DNA of 64,000 nt, from the NCBI GenBank assembly GCA_965243805.1, contig OZ251577.1:1364001-1428000 (forward strand), given 5' to 3'. The position numbers and the translations under genes were made by a program. This document shows positions 27,901 through 36,029 of the stretch, in pieces. This stretch comes from CATQHQ01 sp965243805. GTDB lineage: Bacteria > Gemmatimonadota > Gemmatimonadetes > Longimicrobiales > Gaopeijiaceae. The stretch's first letter is position 1. Each line of letters starts with the position of its first letter. The notes under the pieces are model-generated. The model was not told the DNA's origin. It ran no database searches and saw only the letters and a program-made list of their open reading frames with translations.

Positions 27901-30581
27901 ACGCGTACGAGCTGTCGGAGAACATGCCCGGCCCGATGGCGCTGGGGATGGTGGAAGCCACCGACGAGGACGAGGGCGACATCGTGCAGTACAGCCTGGC
28001 CGACGGCGATGCCGGGCACTTCGAGGTGGACGGCGCGACGGGCGAGGTGCGCTACGTAGGCACCGGCGAGGACTACGAGTCCGGCCCGCCGGAGTACGTG
28101 CTGGTGGTGCAGGCGACGGACGCGGGCGGCCTGGCGGACACGGCGAGCGTGACGGTGGCGGTGCTGAACGAGAACGAGGCACCTGTGTTCGCCGACTCGG
28201 CGTATGCGTTCGAGCTGTCGGAGAACGCTCGCGGACCCGTGATGCTGGGCGAGGTGGAAGCGACAGACCCGGACGAGGGCGACGCGCTGACGTACAGCTT
28301 GGCCCGTGGCGACGCCAGCCGGTTCCAGGTGGACGCTTCGAGCGGCGAGGTGCGCTACGTCGGTCCGGGCGAGGACTACGAGGCCGGCCCGGCGTCGTTT
28401 GCGCTGACGGTGCGGGTAGAGGACATGGGCGGCTTGTCGGACGAGGCACGTGCGACGGTGGAGCTGCTGGACGAGAACGAGGGTCCCGAGGCGGTGGGGA
28501 CGATGGCGCCGAAGGTGCTGGAGGCGTACGGCGCTGCTGCGGAGGAGGAGCTGGGGCCGTACTTCCGGGACCCGGACGGCGATGCGCTGAGCTACGTGGC
28601 CGAGTCGTCGGCGCCGGGAGTGGCGATCGCGTCGGTGACGGCCGGCGGGCGGCTGTCGATCGCGCCGCAGGCGCTGGGCATGGCGACGGTGACGGTGACG
28701 GCGAGCGACCCGGGCGGCCTGACGGCGACGCAGCGGGTGCAGGTGACGGTGGAGCCGTCGCGAGCGGAACGCGCCCGCACGTTGCAGATGGCCCTGACGG
28801 CGTTCGGCCGCTCGCTGGGCGCCGAGACGGTGGACGTGATCGGCGGCCGGCTGAGCCTCGAGTCCTCGTCGGCCGGTTCGCACGTGAATCTGGGCGGCCG
28901 CTCGTTGGACTGCGGCTCGTTCGGCGGTGAGCTCGGCAGCCAGCAGTGCGGCATCGGGAGCTTGGCGCGGAGCACATCGGAGTTCCTGGGGATGCAACTG
29001 ACGGCCCCCCGTGCGGCCGGCGCGGGCTTGGGCGGCGGCGCACACGCCGCCGGCGCGCACCTCGACATGGCGGCGCTGCTGTTCGGCGGCGGCGGCGCCA
29101 TGGGCGGTCCCGGCACACTGGACGCTACGGGCGGCTTCGGTGCTGGCGGCACCTACAGGGGCCAGCAGAAAGACGCGGACCGGATCGAGCGGGGCAGCAT
29201 CACGTTCGACCCGCTGTCGGGCCGCGACCTGCTGACCGGCAGCTCATTCCAACTGTCGTTCGGCGGCAACGCCGCTGGCGGCCCGGATTCGGCCACGGGC
29301 AACGACGCCCCTGCCTCCGGCTCCGACGCGGCGGACGCGCCCGACGGCGCGGCACCCCAGGCGTCGCCCTCCCGCTCGGGCTGGACGCTGTGGGGCCAGG
29401 CGAACGGGAGCGAGTTCGAGAGCGCGCCCAACGACGGGCTCCTGCTCGAGGGCGGCACGCGCTCAATCTACGCCGGGCTGGACTACCGGTTCGGATCGGG
29501 CCTGCTGCTGGGGCTGGCGGGCTCGCGCAGCGCACTCGACTCCGAGTTCACCAGCAGGCACAACGGCACCGGCACGGTGGACGCTCGCCTGACCAGCCTC
29601 TACCCCTACTTGCACTGGTCGCCCGTCGAGGGCCTGGGGCTGTGGGGCTTGGTGGGCGCGGGCCGAGGCTCGGCCGATCTGACCGAAGCGGTGGGCGGGC
29701 GGTTCAGCACCGACATCGCGATGCGCATGGCGGCGGTCGGCGCGCGCCAGGAGCTGATCGGACCGCTGGCGCTGCGCGCCGACGCCTTCGCGGTGCGGAT
29801 CGAGTCGGACGCCGCGGTGGACTTGGCGGGCGTCACGGCCGTGGCGCAGCGGGTGCGGGTGGCACCGGAGCTGAGCGGCCAGTGGGCAGTGGGCGAGGGC
29901 GCGGCGTTGCAGGGACGGCTCGAGCTGGGCGGTCGCTGGGACGGCGGCGACGCGGAGAGTGGGCTGGGCGCGGAGGCGGGCGCGGCGCTGGGGTTCGCGC
30001 ATGTGCCCACTGGGTTCAGCTTCGAGGCGCGGGGACGCACGCTGGTCGTGCACCAGACGAGCGCGTTCCGGGAGTGGGGCGCCGGGTTCGCGGTGCGGCT
30101 CCAGCCGGGCCGTGATCAGGGCGGGCTGTCGTTCTCTGTCGAGCCGTCGTGGGGCCACGGGGCCGGCGGCGCGCAGTCACTGTGGCAGGCCCAGACCGGC
30201 CTCGCTCCGCAGCAAGCGGCTCCGCTGGGCAACCCGACGATGCCGCTCGTCGCCGATGCGCCCGGCTGGACGCCGGACGGGCTAGCGATGGAGCTGGGCT
30301 GGGGCGTGGTCCTGCCAGGCGGTGCGCAGGTGACCCCGTTCGGCAGGTGGAGCCGCCACGGCGTTGGCGGCTACCGGCTCAACGCTGGCACGCGCTGGGA
30401 GATGCTGGGCACCGAGCCCGCCGAAGCCGGCACCCCCGAGTCCGGTGGCCGCAACGACCTGGACCGGCGCAAGGGCCTGGGCCTGCGGTTCGCGATCGAC
30501 CTCTTCGGCGAGCAGGTCGCCAGCGGCGTTCAGCCCAGGGAGCGCCGGATCGGTCTCCTCGGCAAGATCGGGTTCAAGTAG
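21919..30581 (+). CDS. Giant autotransporter adhesin 2 (paralogue of adhesin 1), frameshifted near the 5' end as assembled
   Basis: The start ATG 21919 opens a signal peptide (VVLATSGGLGNDLSAQ) and the first repeat, but this frame fails after about residue 85 and ends at 22293. The main frame continues from about 22173 to 30581. Comparison with adhesin 1 (GSCTDCFAEY versus TCT/DCLANY) shows one missing base around 22171-22174; restoring it gives about 2,887 residues. Architecture: twelve SwmB-like repeats (to about 26,640), six cadherin repeats (about 26,650-28,480), an Ig-like domain, a Gly-rich linker, and a beta-barrel from about 29,375. It has three more repeats than adhesin 1, consistent with duplication of a three-repeat block. 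The frameshift may be real inactivation, sequencing error or a switching state. The C-terminal half is very close to adhesin 1. Confidence 0.82.
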
Positions 30582-30591
30582 CCAAGTAGCC
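30576..30591 (+). repeat. 8-bp tandem duplication spanning the stop of giant gene 2
   Basis: AAGTAGCC twice in a row; the first copy contains the TAG stop. Smallest member of the stop-spanning class, period 8. Confidence 0.7.
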
Positions 30592-30617
30592 GTAAGCACC
30601 TCGAAGAGCCTAGCCTG

Positions 30618-30637
30618 ACCACCCCCCCAAGGTGGTA
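30618..30637 (+). terminator. Weak hairpin after giant gene 2
   Basis: ACCACC and GGTGGT form a 6-bp stem around a C-rich loop, 37 bases after the stop. No T run follows, so this is only a possible transcription end. Confidence 0.25.
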
Positions 30638-30764
30638 CGGTCGGCTGTGGGGCTTCCACTCCGGTCCCGGCTTGGTTGCGCCCCACCGCGTCCACGATCA
30701 ATCTTGCCCAAGTGCTGGGCGAGTCGCTCGCGCCAGCAAGGGTGACTCGCAGGGGGAGCGCGGC

Positions 30765-32870
30765 ATGGTGGAGAAGGCGAACAGGACCGGGGCTAGGGCT
30801 AGGAACAGGACCGAGGCCAGGAACAGGACCAGGATCAGACTGGCGGGCGGACTCGCGCTCGTGGCAGTGGGCGTCGCGGCTGGCGTCGGGAGTGCGCTGG
30901 CCCAGGAAGGCGTCCGAGTCGAGGTGGAGCCGGCGACGCTGGTGCTGGAGGTCGGCGACAAGGCCCAGGTTTCGGCCCGGGTCGTAGACGCTGGCGGGAA
31001 CATGGTGGAGGTGCCCGTCCTCTTCGTGGCGAGTCCCCGTGGCGGCTTGGCCGTGGACCGGTCCACCGGCGAGGTGGAGGCGCTCAAGGGAGGGCAGTAC
31101 CAGATCGTCGCCCGCGCCCGGGTGCAGGGCAGGGGCAGACCGTCGGCCAGCGTCGCGGTGACGGTGGCGTATCCGCCGCTCGACCGGATTGAGGTCTCGG
31201 AGAACGGCGGCCGCTTCTACGTGGGGGCGACGGTTCGCCACAAGGCCCGGGTCGTGGACCAGGCCGAGGACGTGCGGGACATAGAGATCGCGTGGAGCAC
31301 CTCCGACGAGTCCGTAGCCACCGTTGACCGATTCGGCTATTTCACCGCCCACGGTACGGGCAGCGCGACCCTGACCGCCCAAGCCGAGGGCGTATCCGCT
31401 GAAGTTGTGTACCGAGTCGTGGAGAACCCCGTGGCCGAGATCGAGGTCGGCTACTGGAAGGGGCCGTTGCCCTCGGGCGACGCCACCGGCGCGGAGGCAG
31501 GTCGCCCCGGCGACGTGCATCGGACCGGCGACGTACTTCACTTCGTTGGCACGCCTCGGGACGCTGCGGGCACCGCAGTGGACGACATGCCCGTCACCTA
31601 TGCGCTGGAGGCCGACCCCGACGCCATCGCCACCGGCGACTTCCCGCCGGCGGAAGTGGACGACCAGGGCCGCTTCGTCGCCTACAAGCCCGGCGTCTAC
31701 ACCGTGACCGCCACGGTGCCGGGCCACTCCGCCCGGGAGACGGTGGAGGTGCTTCCGCGCCATGTGGCCGAGGAGGTCGAGCTGGTGGGCCAGGGCGAAG
31801 TGCACAACGTCTCCACGTCCGACCTGTGGGTGTGGGAGGGCGTGGACGGTCGCGACTACGCAATCACGGGAACCCACAGCGGCCACGGCAGCGTCTACTG
31901 GTGGGACGTGACCGACCCCGCAAGTCCGGTCCTCACCGACTCTCTGGTGGTGGACGCCCGCACCACCAACGACGTGAAGGTGTCCGAGGACGGCGAGCTC
32001 TGCGTGATCTCGCGGGAAGGCGCCTCCAACCGACGCAACGGAATCGTAATTGTGGACTGCACCGATCCGCGCAACATCGAGATCATCTCCACCTACGACG
32101 ACCAGCTGACGGGAGGCGTGCACAACCTCTTCATCTACGAGGATCACGTGTACGCTGTGAACAACGGCGTGCGCTTCGACGTCATCAACATCGAGGACCC
32201 AACCAACCCGCACCGGGTGGGTCGCTTCCAACTCGATGCGCCCGGCCCGCGGATTCACGACATCTGGATCGTCAACGGCGTTGCCTACACCTCCAACTGG
32301 GGCGACGGGGTTGCGGTGATCGATGTGGGCGGCGGCGGAAGAGGCGGCAGCCCGTCCAACCCGGTCGAGATGGCGCGCTTCCGGGACATCGGCGGCCGCA
32401 CACACGCAGCGTTCCCCTACGTGAGCCCGACGGGACGCTTCTACATCTTCATGGGCGACGAAATCGGGCGTCCAGGGTTCGACGGACAGGAGGCAGGGCG
32501 GACACCCGAGTTTATGGCAGGCTACATCCACGTGGTGGACTTCACCGACCCCGAGAACCCCGAGGAAGTGGCGCGCTACGAGATCCCCGAGGCGGGTTCG
32601 CACAACATGTGGATCGAGGACGACCGCCTTTACGCCGCCTTTTACAACGGCGGCCTGCGGGTGCTGGACATCTCCGGCGAGCTGAAGGGCAACTTGTACC
32701 ACCAGGGTCGCGAGATCGCCGTATACAAGTCCTACGATCCCGACGGCGTTGTGGCCAACGCGCCCTTCACCTGGGGACCACAGATGCACAAAGGCAACCT
32801 CTTCTTCGCCGAGTACTTCTCCGGCCTGTGGGCAGTGAAACTTCAGCCCAGGCGGACGCTGGTTCCTTGA
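30765..32870 (+). CDS. Secreted protein with Ig-like (BIG2) domains and LVIVD-type propeller repeats
   Basis: 701 residues from ATG 30765, preceded by a strong AGGGGGAG. The N-terminus is basic with repeated Arg-Asn motifs (ARARNRTEARNRTRIR), then a hydrophobic signal core ending ALAQ. Ig-like BIG2 domains follow (VEVEPATLVLEVGDKAQVSA; STSDESVATVDRFGYFTAHG; a third near EADPDAIATGD). The C-terminal ~370 residues carry LVIVD-style blades (VYWWDVTDPASPVLTDS, VINIEDPTNPHRVGRF, VVDFTDPENPEEVARYE). Such proteins are exported and bind ligands or partners; no enzymatic site is evident. The TGA lies in a 20-bp tandem duplication from which the next gene's start arises. Confidence 0.8.
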   Translation: MVEKANRTGARARNRTEARNRTRIRLAGGLALVAVGVAAGVGSALAQEGVRVEVEPATLVLEVGDKAQVSARVVDAGGNMVEVPVLFVASPRGGLAVDRSTGEVEALKGGQYQIVARARVQGRGRPSASVAVTVAYPPLDRIEVSENGGRFYVGATVRHKARVVDQAEDVRDIEIAWSTSDESVATVDRFGYFTAHGTGSATLTAQAEGVSAEVVYRVVENPVAEIEVGYWKGPLPSGDATGAEAGRPGDVHRTGDVLHFVGTPRDAAGTAVDDMPVTYALEADPDAIATGDFPPAEVDDQGRFVAYKPGVYTVTATVPGHSARETVEVLPRHVAEEVELVGQGEVHNVSTSDLWVWEGVDGRDYAITGTHSGHGSVYWWDVTDPASPVLTDSLVVDARTTNDVKVSEDGELCVISREGASNRRNGIVIVDCTDPRNIEIISTYDDQLTGGVHNLFIYEDHVYAVNNGVRFDVINIEDPTNPHRVGRFQLDAPGPRIHDIWIVNGVAYTSNWGDGVAVIDVGGGGRGGSPSNPVEMARFRDIGGRTHAAFPYVSPTGRFYIFMGDEIGRPGFDGQEAGRTPEFMAGYIHVVDFTDPENPEEVARYEIPEAGSHNMWIEDDRLYAAFYNGGLRVLDISGELKGNLYHQGREIAVYKSYDPDGVVANAPFTWGPQMHKGNLFFAEYFSGLWAVKLQPRRTLVP

Positions 32871-32901
32871 GGCGGAGTCTCGTTCCATGAGGCGAAGTCT
32901 C
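32862..32901 (+). repeat. 20-bp tandem duplication linking the stop of one gene to the start of the next
   Basis: Copies 32862-32881 and 32882-32901 differ at two positions. Copy 1 reads TTGA (stop TGA); copy 2 reads ATGA (start ATG of the propeller gene). Confidence 0.92.
32867..32890 (+). other. 7-codon bridging mini-ORF (possible translational coupler)
   Basis: TTG at 32867 overlaps the upstream TGA (TTGA). It reads LRRSLVP-type codons and stops at TGA 32888-32890, overlapping the next ATG (ATGA). The geometry is the same as at 5671-5697. Translation is unproven. Confidence 0.35.
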
Positions 32902-34035
32902 GCCCGAGGCGTCCTGACCGCCGCTGCACTGGGCGTCGCCTTTCCCCAGCCGGCAACCGTCCAGCCGGCAACCGTCCAGCCGGCCGCGCCCCAGACGGCG
33001 GCCGCCCCATCCTACTGGGTATATGTTGCCGCCGAGTCGGAGGACGAAGTCTCGCTCCTCCGCTACGATGCAGGCGGCGACTTGGTGGTGGAGAAAACGA
33101 TTCCCACTGGCTGGCTGCCGGCGGAGATCGAGGCGCCCCACGGCGTTTTCGTGGACCCCACGGGCGACTACTGGTACCTGACGCTGGGGCACGGCTTTCC
33201 CAATGGACAGCTTGTGAAGTACGAGACGGGCACAGACAAAGTGGTCGGCGTGGCGGAGCTTGGGCTCTTCCCAGCGACGATCGCCGTGCCTCCCGACGGC
33301 GCCGTCGCGCTGGCCGTCAATGCAAACTTCCATGGCGATCATGTCCCGTCCACCGTGTCGATCGTGGACCTGGCAACGATGGAGCCCGTCGCGGATGTGG
33401 TCACCTGCACCATGCCCCACGGCTCCCGCTTTAGTACCGACGGCACCAAGCATTACTCCGCGTGCATGATGGACAACCAACTGGTGGAGATCGACGGTGC
33501 CAGCCTCAAGGTTGCCCGCCGGCTCGATCTCGTTCGCAACGAGCCCGCTCCCGATCCCATTGACGGGCACATGGCCATGGCACCGCCCGACGGACACTGT
33601 TCCCCCACTTGGGCCACTCCCCATCCCGACGGCCGTCGCGTCTTCGTGCCCTGCAACCGCGGCAACGAGATCCTGGAAGTGGAGTTGGCCAGCTGGCGGG
33701 TCGTCCGTCGCATCGAGGCCCCAGGCGGACCGTACAACCTGGCGGTGACGCCCGACGGCACAAAGTTGCTGGCCACCCTCAAGAGCAGCGCCCAATTCGG
33801 CATCTGGGACGTGGCGACGGGCCGAAGCCTTCACCTGCTGGACTCGACAATGCGCGTGACCCACGGCGTGGTCGCGACCCCCGACGGCCGCTACGCCGTG
33901 GTGACCGTGGAAGGGATCGGCGGCGACCCGGGGACGGTGGAGGTGATCGACCTGGAGACCGGCCAGCGCGTGGCGTCGGCGTCGGTCGGCAAGCAGGCTG
34001 GCGGAATCGCGCTATGGAAAATGGAAGGATCGTGA
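32887..34035 (+). CDS. Secreted YVTN/YncE-like beta-propeller
   Basis: 382 residues from ATG 32887. The signal region is followed by a Pro/Gln/Ala tract with a 15-bp tandem repeat (QPATVQPATVQPA). The mature part shows propeller blades of the YVTN type: VYVAAESEDEVSLLRYDAGG, GVFVDPTGDYWYLTLGHG, STVSIVDLATMEPVADVV, YNLAVTPDGTKLLATLKSS, GVVATPDGRYAVVTVEG. The fold serves ligand or partner binding at the envelope; no catalytic residues are assignable. The start codon lies in the second copy of a 20-bp duplication of the previous gene's 3' end, so translation is probably coupled. Confidence 0.8.
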   Translation: MRRSLARGVLTAAALGVAFPQPATVQPATVQPAAPQTAAAPSYWVYVAAESEDEVSLLRYDAGGDLVVEKTIPTGWLPAEIEAPHGVFVDPTGDYWYLTLGHGFPNGQLVKYETGTDKVVGVAELGLFPATIAVPPDGAVALAVNANFHGDHVPSTVSIVDLATMEPVADVVTCTMPHGSRFSTDGTKHYSACMMDNQLVEIDGASLKVARRLDLVRNEPAPDPIDGHMAMAPPDGHCSPTWATPHPDGRRVFVPCNRGNEILEVELASWRVVRRIEAPGGPYNLAVTPDGTKLLATLKSSAQFGIWDVATGRSLHLLDSTMRVTHGVVATPDGRYAVVTVEGIGGDPGTVEVIDLETGQRVASASVGKQAGGIALWKMEGS

Positions 34036-34084
34036 GCATGAGAGCCCTACCCTCAACCCCTCAACCCAACAGGAGACACACGAC

Positions 34085-34951
34085 ATGAACGGAATCCCAC
34101 ACATGGAGCCGCGCACGATCATGGACTTGATCAACGCTGGCGCAGCACCCTCGACCACCAGGAACCCGCGCATGATGTGGCTGGTTCTGCAGGCACTAAA
34201 GGCGCACAACGGGGCGTGCCGGCGCAAGGAAGCTCTTGCTGCCGTGGTCTCTGGCAGTTCGGGCGCGACAGAAGAAGAGGTCGAGTTCTTCGCCGACAAC
34301 GCTAACATCGTTCGCGGCCTGATGGACCGGGTGCGCACCGACCTCCACGACTACCGCTTCGTTCGGAGCCCCGGCGTCAAGTGGGAAGTCACGCCCCTCG
34401 GCTGGGTGACTTCCTCCGAAGCGGAACTCGACTTCCTAACGCAAGACGAAGCCGTGGGCGAGTCCGATGCCGAAGCGTGGCACGAGCAGGTAATCAAGCT
34501 GATGCATCGGCTCGACCCGGTGGCGTTCGAGAAGTTTATCGGACGACTGCTGACCAAGGCTGGCGTCTTCGACGTGGAAGTCACGGGCAAGCCTTCCGAC
34601 GGAGGCATCGACGGCCGCGGCTCTATGGTCAACGGCCCGATGAGCATTCCTGTGTTCTTCCAGGCGAAGCGATACACGGGGAGCGTATCGAGCGCACAGG
34701 TCCGAGACTTCAGGGGAGCCATACAGGGTCGCGGCCATGTCGGGATGATGTTCACTACGGGCACGTTCTCGAAAGATGCAGAGGACGAGGCGGCTCGCAC
34801 ACAAGCAGTGAACATCCAGCTCTTCGACGGCGTGGGGATGGCTGAATGGCTCAAGGAGCTCGGCATGGGTGTGCAGGTCGAGACGCGCATGGTGGAGGAC
34901 GTGACGGTCAGCCGGGCATGGTGGGACGCGCTGGTGGACGAACAGGCATGA
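34085..34951 (+). CDS. Mrr-type restriction endonuclease (Type IV-like)
   Basis: 288 residues from ATG 34085 with AGGAGA upstream. The N-terminal ~120 residues form an Mrr N-terminal winged-helix region (TRNPRMMWLVLQALKAHNG). The nuclease domain carries FEKFIGRLLTKAG, the catalytic Asp in GGIDGRG near residue 176, and QAKRY at 193-197, matching the D...QxK core of Mrr_cat. The family cleaves modified (methylated) foreign DNA. It is unusually placed among genes for secreted proteins, but its stop is four bases from the next start with an ATGA bridge, so it may share their transcript. It likely belongs to the defence repertoire with the RM genes further right. Confidence 0.85.
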   Translation: MNGIPHMEPRTIMDLINAGAAPSTTRNPRMMWLVLQALKAHNGACRRKEALAAVVSGSSGATEEEVEFFADNANIVRGLMDRVRTDLHDYRFVRSPGVKWEVTPLGWVTSSEAELDFLTQDEAVGESDAEAWHEQVIKLMHRLDPVAFEKFIGRLLTKAGVFDVEVTGKPSDGGIDGRGSMVNGPMSIPVFFQAKRYTGSVSSAQVRDFRGAIQGRGHVGMMFTTGTFSKDAEDEAARTQAVNIQLFDGVGMAEWLKELGMGVQVETRMVEDVTVSRAWWDALVDEQA

Positions 34952-34959
34952 GCGCATGA
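34946..34959 (+). repeat. 8-bp-period GCATGA duplication at the Mrr stop / deacetylase start
   Basis: GCATGA at 34946-34951 (stop TGA) and again at 34954-34959 (start ATG). The first ATG reads MSA and stops at TGA 34957, which overlaps the next ATG: a three-codon bridge like those at 5671 and 32867. Confidence 0.7.
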
Positions 34960-35990
34960 AAGACATGGAGAAGCTGGACTTCACGTTGTCCAGTTGGCCG
35001 GTCAGCACCAGCTTGGTGCTGCCCCTACCGGCCGCGCTGACGCTCGCTTTCATGTTCGCGTGTCAGCCGACCGCGTCTCCCCCGTCGCAGTCCGCCGAGG
35101 AGCAGCCCGAGCCCGGCTGGCAGTGGAGCGACGAACGAGTCATGGAGACGGTGAACGCCGTCCGTGCGGGCAGGGACCTGCTGCCCGCGCAATGGCCAGG
35201 TGGGGCGCGGGTGGCGGCGCTTCTCTCCTTCGACGTGGACAACGAGACCGTACTTGGCCTTCGCTACGGCGACGCAACGGTGGGTTCGCTGTCGCAGGGT
35301 CAGTACGGGGCGCGACGGGCGTTGCCGAGGGTGGTCGATCTGCTGGACAGGGAGGGCGTTCCGGCTTCATTCTTCATCCCGGCGGTGAGCTTGGTGCTCG
35401 ACCCGTCCCAGATTGGCGTGATCCAGGCGGCGGGCCACCACGAGTTCGCCGTCCACGGCTGGATACACGAACTCAACTCCACCTTGGACGCCGACACGGA
35501 GCGCGCGCTGCTGCAGCGGGCCGTGGAGTATATGACCGAAGCCACGGGAACGCGCCCCCTCGGCTACCGGGCGCCGTCGTGGAACTTCAGCCCCAACACG
35601 CTGTCGATCATCCGCGAGATGGGGTTCCTCTACGACTCGTCGCTGATGGCCGACGACCGACCCTACGAGATCAACGCCGCCGGCGAGCCCACCGGCATGG
35701 TGGAGCTGCCCGTCGAGTGGATTCTGGACGACGCGCCGCTCTTCAACCCCCGAGGCAACAGCTACGCCAACCCTCGGGACGTGCTCCAGGTGTGGAAGGA
35801 CGAGTTCGACATGGCGCTCGCCGAGGGCACGACCTTCGTCCTCACCATGCACCCCCACGTGATCGGCCACCGGTCACGCATCGTGGTCCTGGAGGAGCTG
35901 ATCCGGTACATCAAGGGCTACGGCGACGACGTGTGGTTCGCCACACACCTGGAGGCGGCGCAGTATGTGAAGGAACAGGCAGGGCTGTAG
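34956..35990 (+). CDS. Polysaccharide deacetylase (NodB-like) lipoprotein
   Basis: 344 residues. The N-terminal hydrophobic stretch ends in the lipobox LTLAFMFAC near residue 36, so the protein is lipid-anchored. The NodB/CE4 fold is visible: LLSFDVDNET (catalytic Asp-Asp type motif, here D-V-D), the metal-binding histidines in EFAVHGWIHE, the RAPSWNFSPNTL motif and a C-terminal LTMHPHVIG. CE4 enzymes remove N-acetyl or related groups from cell-surface or peptidoglycan sugars, and some members act on cyclic imides. The exact substrate is unknown. The stop lies in a 17-bp tandem duplication leading to the multicopper oxidase gene. Confidence 0.8.
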   Translation: MKDMEKLDFTLSSWPVSTSLVLPLPAALTLAFMFACQPTASPPSQSAEEQPEPGWQWSDERVMETVNAVRAGRDLLPAQWPGGARVAALLSFDVDNETVLGLRYGDATVGSLSQGQYGARRALPRVVDLLDREGVPASFFIPAVSLVLDPSQIGVIQAAGHHEFAVHGWIHELNSTLDADTERALLQRAVEYMTEATGTRPLGYRAPSWNFSPNTLSIIREMGFLYDSSLMADDRPYEINAAGEPTGMVELPVEWILDDAPLFNPRGNSYANPRDVLQVWKDEFDMALAEGTTFVLTMHPHVIGHRSRIVVLEELIRYIKGYGDDVWFATHLEAAQYVKEQAGL

Positions 35991-36018
35991 GGTGCGGGAG
36001 ACTGTAGGGTGCGGGAAG
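35985..36018 (+). repeat. 17-bp tandem duplication spanning the deacetylase stop
   Basis: CTGTAGGGTGCGGGA at 35985 and again at 36002, period 17. Copy 1 holds the TAG stop. A GTG in copy 1 (35992) opens a 13-codon frame ending at TGA 36031-36033, which overlaps the ATG at 36030. Confidence 0.85.
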
Positions 36019-36029
36019 GCAACTCCGGG

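Noticed and set aside
23841..29060. Very long open frame (over 1,700 codons) on the minus strand of giant gene 2, and similar ones in giant gene 1
   Set aside because: Composed of Arg/Pro/His-rich low-complexity sequence, typical of the antisense of GC-rich repeated coding DNA; the plus strand encodes recognisable domains.
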